Of a DNA stretch of 64,000 nt, positions 9,401-18,105 are shown piece by piece. Both the position numbers and the translations under genes were made by a program. The stretch's first letter is position 1. Every line of letters begins with the position of its first letter. Where the stretch lies: contig VYZB01000240.1 in NCBI GenBank assembly GCA_013397455.1, positions 364,623 to 428,622 on the forward strand. Direction: 5' to 3'. The DNA is from Crotophaga sulcirostris (lineage: Eukaryota; Chordata; Aves; Cuculiformes; Crotophagidae). Under the pieces are notes generated by a model, which was not told the DNA's origin, ran no database searches, and saw nothing but the letters and a program-made list of their open reading frames with translations.

Positions 9401-10430
9401 AGAAGTAAACCAGAGCCTCAGACCTCAACATGCCTAAATTTACCTGCTATTTCTTTCTTTTTATAACAAAAACAACAGCAATCCAGTGCATACCCTTGTT
9501 GCAGCAAGGGCAGCGCCTCATAAAAACACTAAGCTCAGCTGGTGAAGGTTGGGGCTTTGCACCAGAGTTGGAAGTGGGGTTTCTCTCTCGAGGAGTTTCA
9601 AAGGGAGTCATGATGTGGGATATAACCTCCAGTGCTCACTCCGAAGTTATTCAGCTTTGCACATGCCTGGTTTCTGAACCTGCCTGGACTTCAGCTGAGA
9701 AGAGACACACACAAGCTGGAGCAGGTGGTTTCCATTAAGCCTGGGTTTAGGAGGCAAATGATGCTCCTCAGGCAGAGCATGCAGGATAATGGAGTGGTGC
9801 CTTGGAGGTCCAGTTCCTAAATCAACATAGACACCACCATCCTCTTGTTCCTGGACCAGAAGACGTCTCCATGAACTCGAAAGAAGCCCTCAAAAGAAAC
9901 TTGGCATAAGGCCTGAGCTGGCTGTCAATGCTGTTGATTCTCAGGGAGTGGTTTGGAGCAAAAATGAAGTCCATACAATCTTAAAATTGTCTAATGAATA
10001 TAAAGCAGCTCACAACCTCCCTTGGTGTGGGTTCAACCATCCTTGAATCCTGTCATCCAGGGACTGGATCTGTGGTCCCAACCCCGTGCAGTCTCCTGCT
10101 TGTCCTTCCAAACTGCCCCTGTGGCAGCTGTCATTGATCCAAACCTTTGGCCAAAAGGTTTGGCCTCCTCGCAGGGAGGATTTGTACACTCTCAGCCCTC
10201 CTGTGCTGCCTTCGTGTTGCTGAGCAGGATGTGGCCTCGGCATTTTGAAGGGGTAAAGGGCTCCTCAATAGTTTTTCTCTGCTTTCTTCACTACAGGCCG
10301 CACCCGGAGCCTCTTGTCTCTGTGCCGCATAGCCGTACGAAGAATACTTGGCAAATCTCGTCTGGATCTGATCCATATCCTTCCAGTCCCAGACCCCATT
10401 AAACAATTTTTACTTCACGAACACAGTTAA
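258..10430 (+). CDS. ASB1: ASB1, ankyrin repeat and SOCS box protein 1 (partial, first coding exon missing)
   Basis: The coding sequence is the join of 258-404, 2913-3215, 8142-8527 and 10297-10430. It gives 323 residues in one open frame with GT-AG introns of phase 2, 2 and 1. Residue numbers here count from the Ser codon completed at base 258. The fragment has about six ankyrin-type repeats (roughly residues 23-50, 65-95, 98-128, 131-160, 180-210 and 221-252) and a SOCS box at about 281-323. The SOCS box holds a BC-box [10 protein letters not shown] (284-293) and a Cul5-box LPVP (308-311). I recognise it as ASB1 from near-identity to the mammalian protein as I remember it, for example [20 protein letters not shown] and [17 protein letters not shown]-box proteins of this class bind Elongin B/C and CUL5-RNF7 and present substrates for ubiquitination; the ankyrin repeats bind the target. 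The start Met, about 14 residues and the promoter lie upstream of the window. The gene appears intact, with no frameshift. Confidence 0.96.
391..847 (+). repeat. Minisatellite built from the exon 2/intron 2 splice-donor junction
   Basis: A tandem array of about 16-20 base units with consensus GGGGCTTCCAGAGGTGAG. The first unit is the last 14 bases of exon 2 plus its donor (391-408). Later units repeat that junction with changes. The exact CAGAG|GTGAG core recurs with GT at 525, 672, 690, 725 and 763, and close variants have GT at 438, 455, 473, 507, 579, 595, 620, 798, 816 and 834. The array fades at 847. It leaves a long open frame on the minus strand, which is a by-product of the repeat period and not a gene. 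Confidence 0.93.
848..2216. other. ASB1 intron 2, unique part
   Basis: Intronic sequence with no coding exon, recognisable mobile element or RNA gene. A short A-run occurs near 1307-1317. Composition is unremarkable. Open frames here are short and lack splice or protein support. Confidence 0.6.
2217..2445 (-). mobile_element. CR1 LINE fragment in ASB1 intron 2 (antisense to the gene)
   Basis: It starts with the reverse complement of a CR1 3' tail (AGAATCATAGAATC), then TTGGAAGGGACCTGAAAGGA. It continues through the CR1-typical text CTTCCCTGGGGAGCTGTTCC and GGTGAAGAACCTCTTCCCAA. The 5' side (toward 2445) decays gradually, so that boundary is approximate. The copy is old and 5'-truncated, and belongs to a different subfamily from the copies ending GTTGGAACTGGATGATC elsewhere in the window. 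Confidence 0.85.
2446..2912. other. ASB1 intron 2, 3' part
   Basis: Unique intronic sequence leading to the exon 3 acceptor. Some residual CR1 text may persist to about 2520. No other feature is seen. Confidence 0.5.
2913..3215 (+). CDS. ASB1: ASB1 exon 3 (ankyrin repeats 2-4)
   Basis: The acceptor is CCCCCACGCCAG ending at 2912. The first base completes the Ser codon split across intron 2, followed by [15 protein letters not shown]. The exon encodes two classical ankyrin repeats ([12 protein letters not shown]..., then [14 protein letters not shown]...ADPN) and most of a third ([16 protein letters not shown]). It ends with AG of a split Arg before donor AG|GTGAGA. The exon is 303 bases, carries strong coding signal and is much more GC-rich than the flanking introns. 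No internal stop or frameshift is present. Confidence 0.96.
3216..4914. other. ASB1 intron 3, 5' part
   Basis: Unique intronic DNA. A 192-codon open frame (3226-3804) starts in the donor region but shows no recognisable domain, no conserved-looking composition and no suitable splice context, so I treat it as chance. No repeat family is recognised. Confidence 0.6.
4915..5468 (-). mobile_element. CR1 LINE, 3' part of ORF2 plus 3' UTR, in ASB1 intron 3
   Basis: The 3' end is at 4915 (CATAGAATGGTTTGAGTTGG), and the element runs backward through the CR1 3' UTR into the end of ORF2. The minus-strand translation includes [20 protein letters not shown] followed by [11 protein letters not shown], the usual CR1 ORF2 C-terminal text. 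The frame is interrupted and the element is 5'-truncated, so it cannot be active. It is antisense to ASB1. At 5107-5158 it carries a local duplication around a perfect palindrome (see findings). Confidence 0.93.
5469..8141. other. ASB1 intron 3, 3' part
   Basis: Unique intronic DNA up to the exon 4 acceptor. A short ATGATGATGATGA run is present near 7100. Open frames of 90-169 codons occur on both strands around 6900-7430 but overlap one another and match nothing I recognise. No RNA gene or mobile element is seen. Confidence 0.6.
8142..8527 (+). CDS. ASB1: ASB1 exon 4 (end of ankyrin repeat 4, repeats 5-6)
   Basis: The acceptor TTCCCCACCCAG ends at 8141. The first base completes Arg, then [11 protein letters not shown] follows. 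A less conserved linker ([14 protein letters not shown]) comes next. It is followed by repeat 5 ([20 protein letters not shown], then AGANPDF) and repeat 6 ([20 protein letters not shown], then [12 protein letters not shown]). The exon ends FKEAR plus one base before a consensus donor, GAG|GTGAGT. An open frame continues upstream and downstream of the exon by chance (7906-8724), but only 8142-8527 matches ASB1 and is bounded by splice sites. Confidence 0.96.
8528..10296. other. ASB1 intron 4
   Basis: Unique intronic DNA of 1.77 kb between exon 4 and the SOCS-box exon. No mobile element, further exon or structured RNA is recognised. The last 25 bases form a good polypyrimidine tract. Confidence 0.6.
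10297..10430 (+). CDS. ASB1: ASB1 last coding exon (SOCS box) with stop codon
   Basis: The acceptor is a pyrimidine-rich tract ending TTCACTACAG at 10296. Two bases complete the split Gly, then [18 protein letters not shown] and the Cul5-box region [15 protein letters not shown] follow. The stop is TAA at 10428-10430. The BC box (S-L-x-x-x-C-x-x-x-V) should contact Elongin C and the LPxP motif CUL5. The chain ends in His-Ser after LLHE. The mammalian protein, as I recall it, stops at or very near LLHE, so this is a two-residue C-terminal difference. The exon is only 134 coding bases and is easy to miss by ORF length alone. Confidence 0.94.
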
Positions 10431-10628
10431 AGGGCAACTGGCTGCTTTCCGGGACAAGTGTGATTTGGTAAATGAGTGTGCTGATAAAGCCAGGTGCCAT
10501 TCATAACCCTTCCTCCCTCATCGAAATACTCTGTCGCTCATAGAGTGCACATAATTCCCTGCCCCTGTGATTTTCTCCTCCAGATTTAGGGTGCAGTGAT
10601 TTTGTGTGTCTATTCTTAAGCTACCGGT

Positions 10629-10753
10629 GCCAAGGCCAGGTTGGATGGGGCCTTGAGCAACCCGTTCTGGTGGAAGGTGTCTCTGCCCATGGCAAGGGGT
10701 TGGAACTGGATGGGCTTTAAGGTCCTTTCCAACCCAACCCATTCTGTGATCTA
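10629..10753 (+). mobile_element. CR1 3' end fragment in the likely ASB1 3' UTR
   Basis: It contains AAGGCCAGGTTGGATGGGG, CTGCCCATGGCAAGGGGTTG, GAACTGGATGGGCTTTAAGG and the tail ATTCTGTGATCT. It is 5'-truncated to about 125 bases and in sense orientation relative to ASB1. It starts about 200 bases after the stop codon, so it is probably transcribed as part of the mRNA. Confidence 0.93.
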
Positions 10754-11844
10754 ATTAGTGATACCTTGTTTGCAACTGGCTGAGTGATGAGGCCAATAAG
10801 CGTGTGTGGGTGTCACATGGGCAAATACAATATATCCTAGAGCTCTTAGCCTGTGTCTGTTTGTTATGACTCTACCTCTGTTATTGCTCTGTGTTACACA
10901 CACACCTTGGGTCTCAGCAGCACTTCTGCACGGGGAAAGTGTCCATACTTAAGCCTTTCCTCTTCCTGTAGCATACAAGGGAGTCTCCTCACCTTGGTAA
11001 GGGTTTTACAACAGCACTGTCCTCTTTCTGCTATCAGTACCTGGCCTTTCCCCTCCTGATGGAATTTGTGGTTGCTGCTGTAAAAGTGGGTGTAATTTCT
11101 TCTGTCCTGTTCTGGTGTGAAATGCATCAGGTTTCTTTTCCAGTGCTGTGCGTTACGTGGAAAATTGTACCCGTGTCTCTACGTGCTGCAAGGTAGCTGC
11201 TGACTTGGCTTTCTTCATGTAGAGGCCCCATCGCACAGATGGGAGAGTAGCAGAACATGTAACCCTCTTTTGTCTGAGTTGTTTCTCCAGAGCACCTGAG
11301 ACTCTTCCTCCAGCACTGTGATGAACCAGACAGGGGCTGGCCCGTCCTCCTCCTGAATGCCTGATTCTGGTCAGGTCTGCAACCACTGCCAAGGCACAGA
11401 GGAGAAAGCGTGGAGAGAAGAGGAAAAGGGAGTTTTGCCTCTGGAAATTGATGCCCACACAGCTTGTTGTGGGGATGGGATCCCCATGGTTCAGTTGCCA
11501 CTGCATGTGTGGTGGGACGAGGACTGTGATACTCGGATGAAGCAAGCGTGTGAACCTGGAAGATTTCTGGGGTACTTTTTGGAAAAGTAATAGCTAAATT
11601 TGTCTTCTATTCACTGTAAAGGGGGTTTAAATATTTGGGAATGATCAGGGCCAACAGGGGAAGGGTTGCTAAATTAACTGTTGCATTGCTGTGCTGGGTG
11701 GTAGTTGATGCAATGACTGTGAATACATCTGTGTGATTATGGAGAAAAAAGACACCAAAATGATCTCTAGACTGCCTGCTTGCAGTACTGCTGTGATTGT
11801 GATCCTACTGAAGGCCCAGTAAAGCAGCTGACAATGAGCAGTAC

Positions 11845-11850
11845 ATTAAA
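11845..11850 (+). terminator. Candidate poly(A) signal ATTAAA for ASB1
   Basis: First ATTAAA/AATAAA hexamer downstream of the stop codon. It would give a 3' UTR of about 1.4 kb. The downstream stretch is not clearly GU-rich, so support is weak. Alternatives are AATAAA at 15497-15502 and 16684-16689. Confidence 0.25.
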
Positions 11851-11880
11851 ATAGAGGTCCCTACCAAACTTTTTACTCCA

Positions 11881-13699
11881 TATCCTGCAGTGGCACTATG
11901 GCCAGAGAAAACCCTTCCAGATCCACTTAATGGTCTTTTTGTTTGCATACTGCTTTTACCAGCAATCTGGAAAAGGGAGAAGAAAGGATTTCTTGCCTTT
12001 CCTTGAAGAGTTAGGAGGTTATGTGCTTCTAAATGCAACGAGGCATCCAGCAGCCTGGGCTTCTTTCATTTCCAGTGTCTGTACATTGCTGTGTACCGTC
12101 CTGTTCGAAGCCCACAGAAGGATGTCATTCTGCAGTGAGCAGAGAGCATTTCATTGGGATCTCAGGGTTAGCCAGCTCCTTAAAGGAAGCAACCTAGTCA
12201 TTGTATAGAAAACTTGTCAAAATATCAATTTCAGAAGGACACATGATGGTCCCTTGGGATCTTGGGTAAAAACCTAGGGGATAATCAGTACTCCATCTAG
12301 TTTACTGACCCAAGTTTTTTCTAGGCCATGTGTTACAGGTTTATTTTTTGGACAATTTTTCTTTGCCAGATATTCTTCCCATGCAGTCAACAACGGTATT
12401 TTCCCAGATGTGATGCTAAAGTTATTGGGGATTTGTTTACTGTGGGGTGTTAGTGCCTAGGAACCTGCTGTTGAAAGCCGGGCTAAGCATGGGGTGGCAA
12501 GGACAGTAAGACAGCCCCTCCTGGGAATGGGATCTGGCTCTGCTCGCTCTTCTCTGTGACCCACGGGGTAACAGGGCAGTGGAGTTGTTTAAGGTACATT
12601 GCTTTTTGGTTTCAGATGCCTTTGGCCAACAGCACTGGTTATCCTGTCACTACAGGAGCAGATGCTCGGTGCTGCTCCATAGACTTGCCCAGTAGGTCTT
12701 GACACAAGTTACAAGCTTCTTCTTTTTCCAGAGGTATAAATGAATGCAAACTCACAGTTCAGTTCCTGGTCCCCCTGGTACGGGCTGTGTTTAGAGTGGA
12801 CTTCAATAAGCAACAATGGGCTTTCTTGTATGTTTTGTTGTTTTGAAGAACACGTGCCTTTCCAAGATGCTTTCAGAGAAGGAGGAAGGGCAGGAAAAAC
12901 GCAGTCCCTGGTTGTTTCCTGTCGCTTCAGTTCCGTGGCCGGGCCTGGAAGGTGCAGCTGGCCCCTTACGTTGTTCTGCTCACTGATGTTAGGGTAAGGT
13001 GGCAAAATTTGCTCTGCTGAGAACGGGCTAAAATGTGGTGGTTACACTCAGTGCTCAGATGCCAAAGCAAAGGATGCTTTCAAAACCCTTATCAGGTGAG
13101 ATATAATGGCAAGGATATGTAGCTGTAGTCACGCTTTCAAGGTGAGAAGGCAGCGGTTTTGCACTGTTTCCTTTTCAGGCTTGCAGATGGTTTAGGTTTT
13201 CACCGTGCTGGAGGCCAGAGCAGCCCGTGATCATGTTGCCTGAGAGTTGTGTGCTTACTTTATAGAAGTGTTAACATGCCTGAAAGATGCAGACAGGTTG
13301 TAAAGCCTCTTGTCACCTTGCTGGTGGAACCATAATGTTTTGCAGGAGCACGGACCGAACGTATTCTCTAGCTCCAGACTACAGAGGCAGAAAATGAGAA
13401 AATGCCATCACAACAGCTTCTTTATGTCAAATTTTTCCCTTTGATTTTTTCTTGTTTGTGCAGTTTTGCAAACTGGTCACACATTAGTGCCTTTTGGGTC
13501 AAGGTGGTAGGGTAGATGTAGAAGGCGCATGCTCTTCTGGGCAGAGCTGGCTCCACATGGAATGAGCCATAGTGAAATGGCAGGGTGTGAATGATGGAGG
13601 GTGGCCCAAAGAAACTCAGAGAATTTGGTTGTTAACTCAGTGCCTGATGTAACTCGAGTATGAAGTTAAAGCTAGAGCTCTGCAGATGACCTGTTCCGG
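11881..13699. other. Downstream flank of ASB1, no gene seen
   Basis: Unique DNA or distal 3' UTR. No open frame with recognisable protein content, no repeat family and no structured RNA is seen. Confidence 0.55.
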
Positions 13700-13897
13700 T
13701 TTTAATTATGAGACACTGGAACAGGGTGCCCAGGGAAGCTGTGGCTGCCCCCTCCCTGGAGGTGTTCAAGGCCAGGTTGAATGGGGCTTTGAGCAGACTG
13801 GTCTCCTGGGAAGTGTCCCTGCCCATGGCAGGGGGGTTGGAACTGGATGAGCTTTAGGGTCCCTTCCAATCCAAACCATTCTATGATTCTGTGGTTC
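13700..13897 (+). mobile_element. CR1 3' end fragment
   Basis: Reads GGTGCCCAGGGAAGCTGTGG, CCTGGAGGTGTTCAAGGCCA, CTGCCCATGGCAGGGGGGTT and the tail CATTCTATGATTCTGTGGTT. It is a 5'-truncated, non-coding relic of the common avian CR1 type. Confidence 0.95.
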
Positions 13898-16800
13898 AGT
13901 ATTTGGTTTGTTGACTGTTGTGCCCTTGCCTGACACTGTCCTGTGGTGTCCTTATGGATAACCAGCCTGTGGCACCCTGACCAGTCTAGCAGCTGTGCTC
14001 CCTGCTGGAACTGTGACTCCCATGTGAGGGAGATTGCAAAGAGCACCCTCTTCCCCTGCACAGAGTCAGTACCTGGTACCGATTCCTTGTGAGTCTCATT
14101 GGTGAGGTCAGACTACACTGCGGGTGAAGGTTTTGGCTCATGAATCTTCCCATCCAGCTGATGTGGCATCCAGAGGATTCCCCCGACCATGGATATCTCC
14201 ATCCCCTGATCCATAGGTCAGAGGATGGTTCTCCCAACCCAATAGCAAATAAGCTTGAAGTTTTTCAATCCATTGGACATCTGTGGAATCAAAGCTTTGA
14301 CATGCAGGACACATTTTGCCTGGACTGTGCATCCAGCTCTCAAATGAGGGGCTGTACCTTCTGCAAGGGTCTCGGTGTTAAACTTGAATGGTCTTTCTTT
14401 TGGCTTGAGGGCCTGAAGGCGGTTCAACTCAGGGGGACAACTCGCATAATACTGGGCTGTAAGTGCAAAGACTTCTGTTTAGATTAAGTCCCTGTGGACA
14501 TTGGTTGCTGAGACTACATAAACCCAGCTTTGCCTCAGTGAAGTCGTTTAATACGCAGACTTGGAAGATCTGGAATTTTCATCGTAGAGAGATAATGAAT
14601 CTCAAAATAGATTTATGATATTCATAGACCCGGGTGTCCTGTCCTGTAGAGCCAAACCTACATCCTCTGGCTGTCCCTGTCCTTTTAAACCCAAGGAACA
14701 GTGGTCTTCCAATATGAAATCGGAGGAATATGTGCATATTATATATCTTCATGCTATATAAGCAGCATTTATTTTTGCCCTAACTTGGACTTCACCATTT
14801 CCTCCTATGTAGCAAAGCATTCTCTTTTATGAAGGTGTTTTTTTCGTGTTGTCCATGGGTCAGGCTCAGATAACCTGAGTAACAAATCAGTGGGGGGGGA
14901 AATGAAATGTCTGCAGTGTTCATCCAATCTATTGAAGAATGCCTCTTATATTTACGTGTAATATATAAACCGTGTGTTGTGTGGCCTTGCTGTAAGCTTG
15001 GCTGGGATGGGATAACAAGATTTGGAAAATGGTTAAAGAATCAAAACAGATCTGGAATAAGCAAAGCAGATCCAAAGCAATCTTTTTCATGTGGGCTTTC
15101 TTCTTGGCTTTGTTGCTGTGGGAATTTCCAGAGCATGAAATGCTGGTAGCTGGTACCCAAATAGAATTTCCTCCTGTCTGAGAGTTTTGCAGAAGGCAGA
15201 GGAACAGCATCTGTTGGGGATGGAGGGAGGAAAAAACATTTCAACCCTAAGTAAAGCACTTTTTACACCAAAACCAGCCTTTAAGCTACAGTACCTCTTT
15301 AGCCCTTCCTGTTCCAATGAAGAAAGTATCACAAGAAGCTGCCCAGGATGGAGCAGAGGTGACAGTGCTGCTTCAGTTGGAGCTAATCAGAGGTCTGTTG
15401 ATTGTGCCCGGCGTAAACTAATTGTGCACAGCAGCTGGATCAGATCTGAGAGCAGACAGGAGGTGTCTGTGGTGGGCCTGGATCCTCGTGGAGCTGAATA
15501 AAGATGTTCCAGTGCAACAGCATGGATGTCCGCCTAATTATTTACTTCGCCACGGGAAGGGTGAGTGCTCCTCTGCGTGGGACTGGGTTTGCAAATCACG
15601 AATCCTGCTGGCCTGGGAGGCTGTGGCTGCCCTCTCGGCACGTTTTGTAGCCACTGGAGGGGGCCGGAGCACCGTGCTGCCTGCGAGGGGGTTGCAGGCA
15701 GGCTTGCTGCACTGCTCCCACCTCCTGCCTTGCCACCTTGGGGCAGTTTTCAGGAGGGATATGGCAGCCAAATCAAAATGTAAACTGCAGTGAATGAGCA
15801 AAGTAGCCTCCCCTTTGAGCCTTTCCCTGCTCCCCCAAAACCCTCTTCCACAAGCTCGCATGTGTTCTCATAGCTTGCCCTTTCCTGGGGATGCCAAGGT
15901 GGCTGCTGTCACCTGCTGCTGCTTGGAGCAGCCCAGAGCTCTTGGTGTTCCACCTAGTCCTTTCAAACGAGGCTGAAGAAGGCTCTCTGGATCTCTAATT
16001 TCTGGTCCTGCTTTCTTTATACCCAGCACTGGAGACGTAGCTCCTCACGTTGTCCTGGCATGAAAGTGTTCTGAAGTTGGGATAATTCCTTAAAATATTT
16101 CGTTTCACATAACTTAGCTTTTTCTGGTGTTTTCATTGGTGAACTCACTACCAACTTAAACTCCAAGCATTTCTCATGATTCTCTCTTCTTCCTAGGGGT
16201 TTGCAGGCCTGGACAATTAGCTCAGATGGCAGAAAAAGCATTTTGGGTACCTGAGGGTTTAGTTCCTATAGCTATCTCCAGTGAAGGGTGCAGTCCCTTT
16301 TTTTTAGGATTCCTGCTGGTTTTGCTCGGGAGATGTTTGAGCTGGTTGCTGGCATTTCCTCTTAAAGGCAAAAAGAGAGTTTCTCCTAAACTGGAAGAAA
16401 AAGATTGAATGATTTGGAATTATGATTAAAAACAAAGCAAGACAAGCCCTAATTTGAAATTCTGACATCTCCATCCTCAGTATTCCTCTAGCTCAGAAGT
16501 GGCTCCCTCCTGCCTCCTGGTGCATCTTGCCCAGGCTTGGGCAGTAGCCCACCCCAGCATGGTACCCATGACCCTGTTGGGTGGTGGGTCAGAGACAGCA
16601 TCTCTGTGCTGCAGCATAGAAAGAACAGGAGAATTATTGTCAGCTGGGAGAGATCTGTGTGTCTGAGCTGTAGACTTCGGAACAATAAATGTGGGATTAT
16701 TGAAAGGGCTGCCTGACTCCAACCATGGTTTTGCGTGCTATTAACCTGTCCCCTCTCAGTTATCTGTCCAGAGTAGACAGTCTGGGGTTTCTGGTCACCT

Positions 16801-17910
16801 TGCACTGAATTTCATGTATGGCTGGGGAGAACTGCTTGTGGGTGAGTCTGTCTTTGGTTTATGTAACAGCATTGCAACATTTCCCTTCTTACTCATGCTC
16901 ATCAATCTTATCTTGAGGTCTAATGAGAGTTCTCTTTCCTGCAGCAGTGAGGAAGGAAATTTGCCTTGCACTGTGTGATGCTCAAATATTTGCTCTGGGC
17001 TATGAGAACTGACGAAGCCTGCAGTAAATCTCGGGCAGTCTCAAAGCATTTCCTCTAGCACGTGTTACTTCCACTCCCCCAGCCACTGCTGGGGAAGCCC
17101 CTGCTTCTTTAACTTCTTTTTGTTCCCTGTTGGCTCCTTCAGGCTTGTCTCCACTCCAAAATGAGCTCTCAGTCCCCTACCTGGAAGTAAAATAAGGGGT
17201 CTACAGCTCAGCTCTGGGATGCCTGAGAGACAGGGCAGCACATGTGGGGTGCCCAGGTCCTGTGCTCACCCAGCCCCACAGGAGGCTGCAGCCCCCCAAG
17301 ACCATCGTTGCACTGCAGAGCTCATTAACCCATCTCCAGGTACATCCATTCCCCGCCCTGCCCCGACACATATGTGTAAACCTAATTTGTACTGTTCCAG
17401 TTTGCACTTTTTTTTCACTTTTGGTTTTATTTTTGTTGTTTATGCTTTAGAGACAAATGAAATCTGCTTTTGTTTACTGGAAAGTATGCTTTATTTTCCC
17501 ATCATCGAGCATCTGGTGTTTGTAAAATGCACAATGAATCTTTCCAACAGAAAATCAGCCAGCCTGAGTATGCCTGGCCAGGAGTTCACGTGTGCCACGA
17601 TCCTTATCCTAAAAAGATACTAAAACATCCAAACCCAGAAGGTACCAACCAAACATGCTGAATATAGGTGAAAATGGTACATTTCCCATGTTAGTAAAGG
17701 CTGTGACTTACCACAAGGCTCAAATAACCCTTTCTCTAAAAGCAAGCAAGAAGCAGTGGCAGGTGGCATGGACCTGCAAGTCTCAGGAAGAAGCATCTCC
17801 AAATATTTTCGTAAGACTGTCTCTAGGAAGTCAGAGAGAAAAATAAAGCCAAGATGGGTAAGGTGAAGCAAGACAGCCATTGTTCTTGATTAATTCCAGT
17901 TCTATTTCGC
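13898..17910. other. Intergenic, no gene seen
   Basis: Unique DNA. AATAAA hexamers at 15497 and 16684 could be distal ASB1 poly(A) signals. Open frames up to 134 codons (for example 15422-15793 and 17219-17623) have no recognisable domain. A G/C-rich patch with GGAGGGGGCCGGAGC lies near 15655. No mobile element is recognised. Confidence 0.55.
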
Positions 17911-18105
17911 TCCAGTGATGAGGCCCTGGCACAAGCTGCCCAGGGAAGCTGTGGCTGCTCCCTCCCTGGAGGTGTTCAAGGCCAGGTTGGATGGGATTTT
18001 GAGCACCCTGATCCAGTGGGAGGTGTCCCTGCCCATGGCAGGGGGTTGGAACTGGATGATCTTTAAAGTCCTTTCCAACTCAAACCATTCTATGATTCCA
18101 TGATT
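17911..18105 (+). mobile_element. CR1 3' end fragment
   Basis: Begins near GATGAGGCCCTGGCACAAGC and runs through GGAGGTGTTCAAGGCCAGGT and CTGCCCATGGCAGGGGGTTG. It ends with the tail TTCTATGATTCCATGATT. It has the standard 5'-truncated CR1 structure with no coding capacity. Confidence 0.95.

Larger units (their letters stand above)
10431..11880 (+). other. Probable ASB1 3' UTR
   Basis: Sequence after the TAA stop. It should form the 3' UTR up to the poly(A) site actually used, which cannot be fixed from sequence. It includes a sense-oriented CR1 fragment at 10629-10753. The first poly(A)-signal-like hexamer after the stop is ATTAAA at 11845. If that is not used, the next AATAAA sites are at 15497 and 16684, which would give a UTR of about 5-6 kb. 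Confidence 0.4.
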
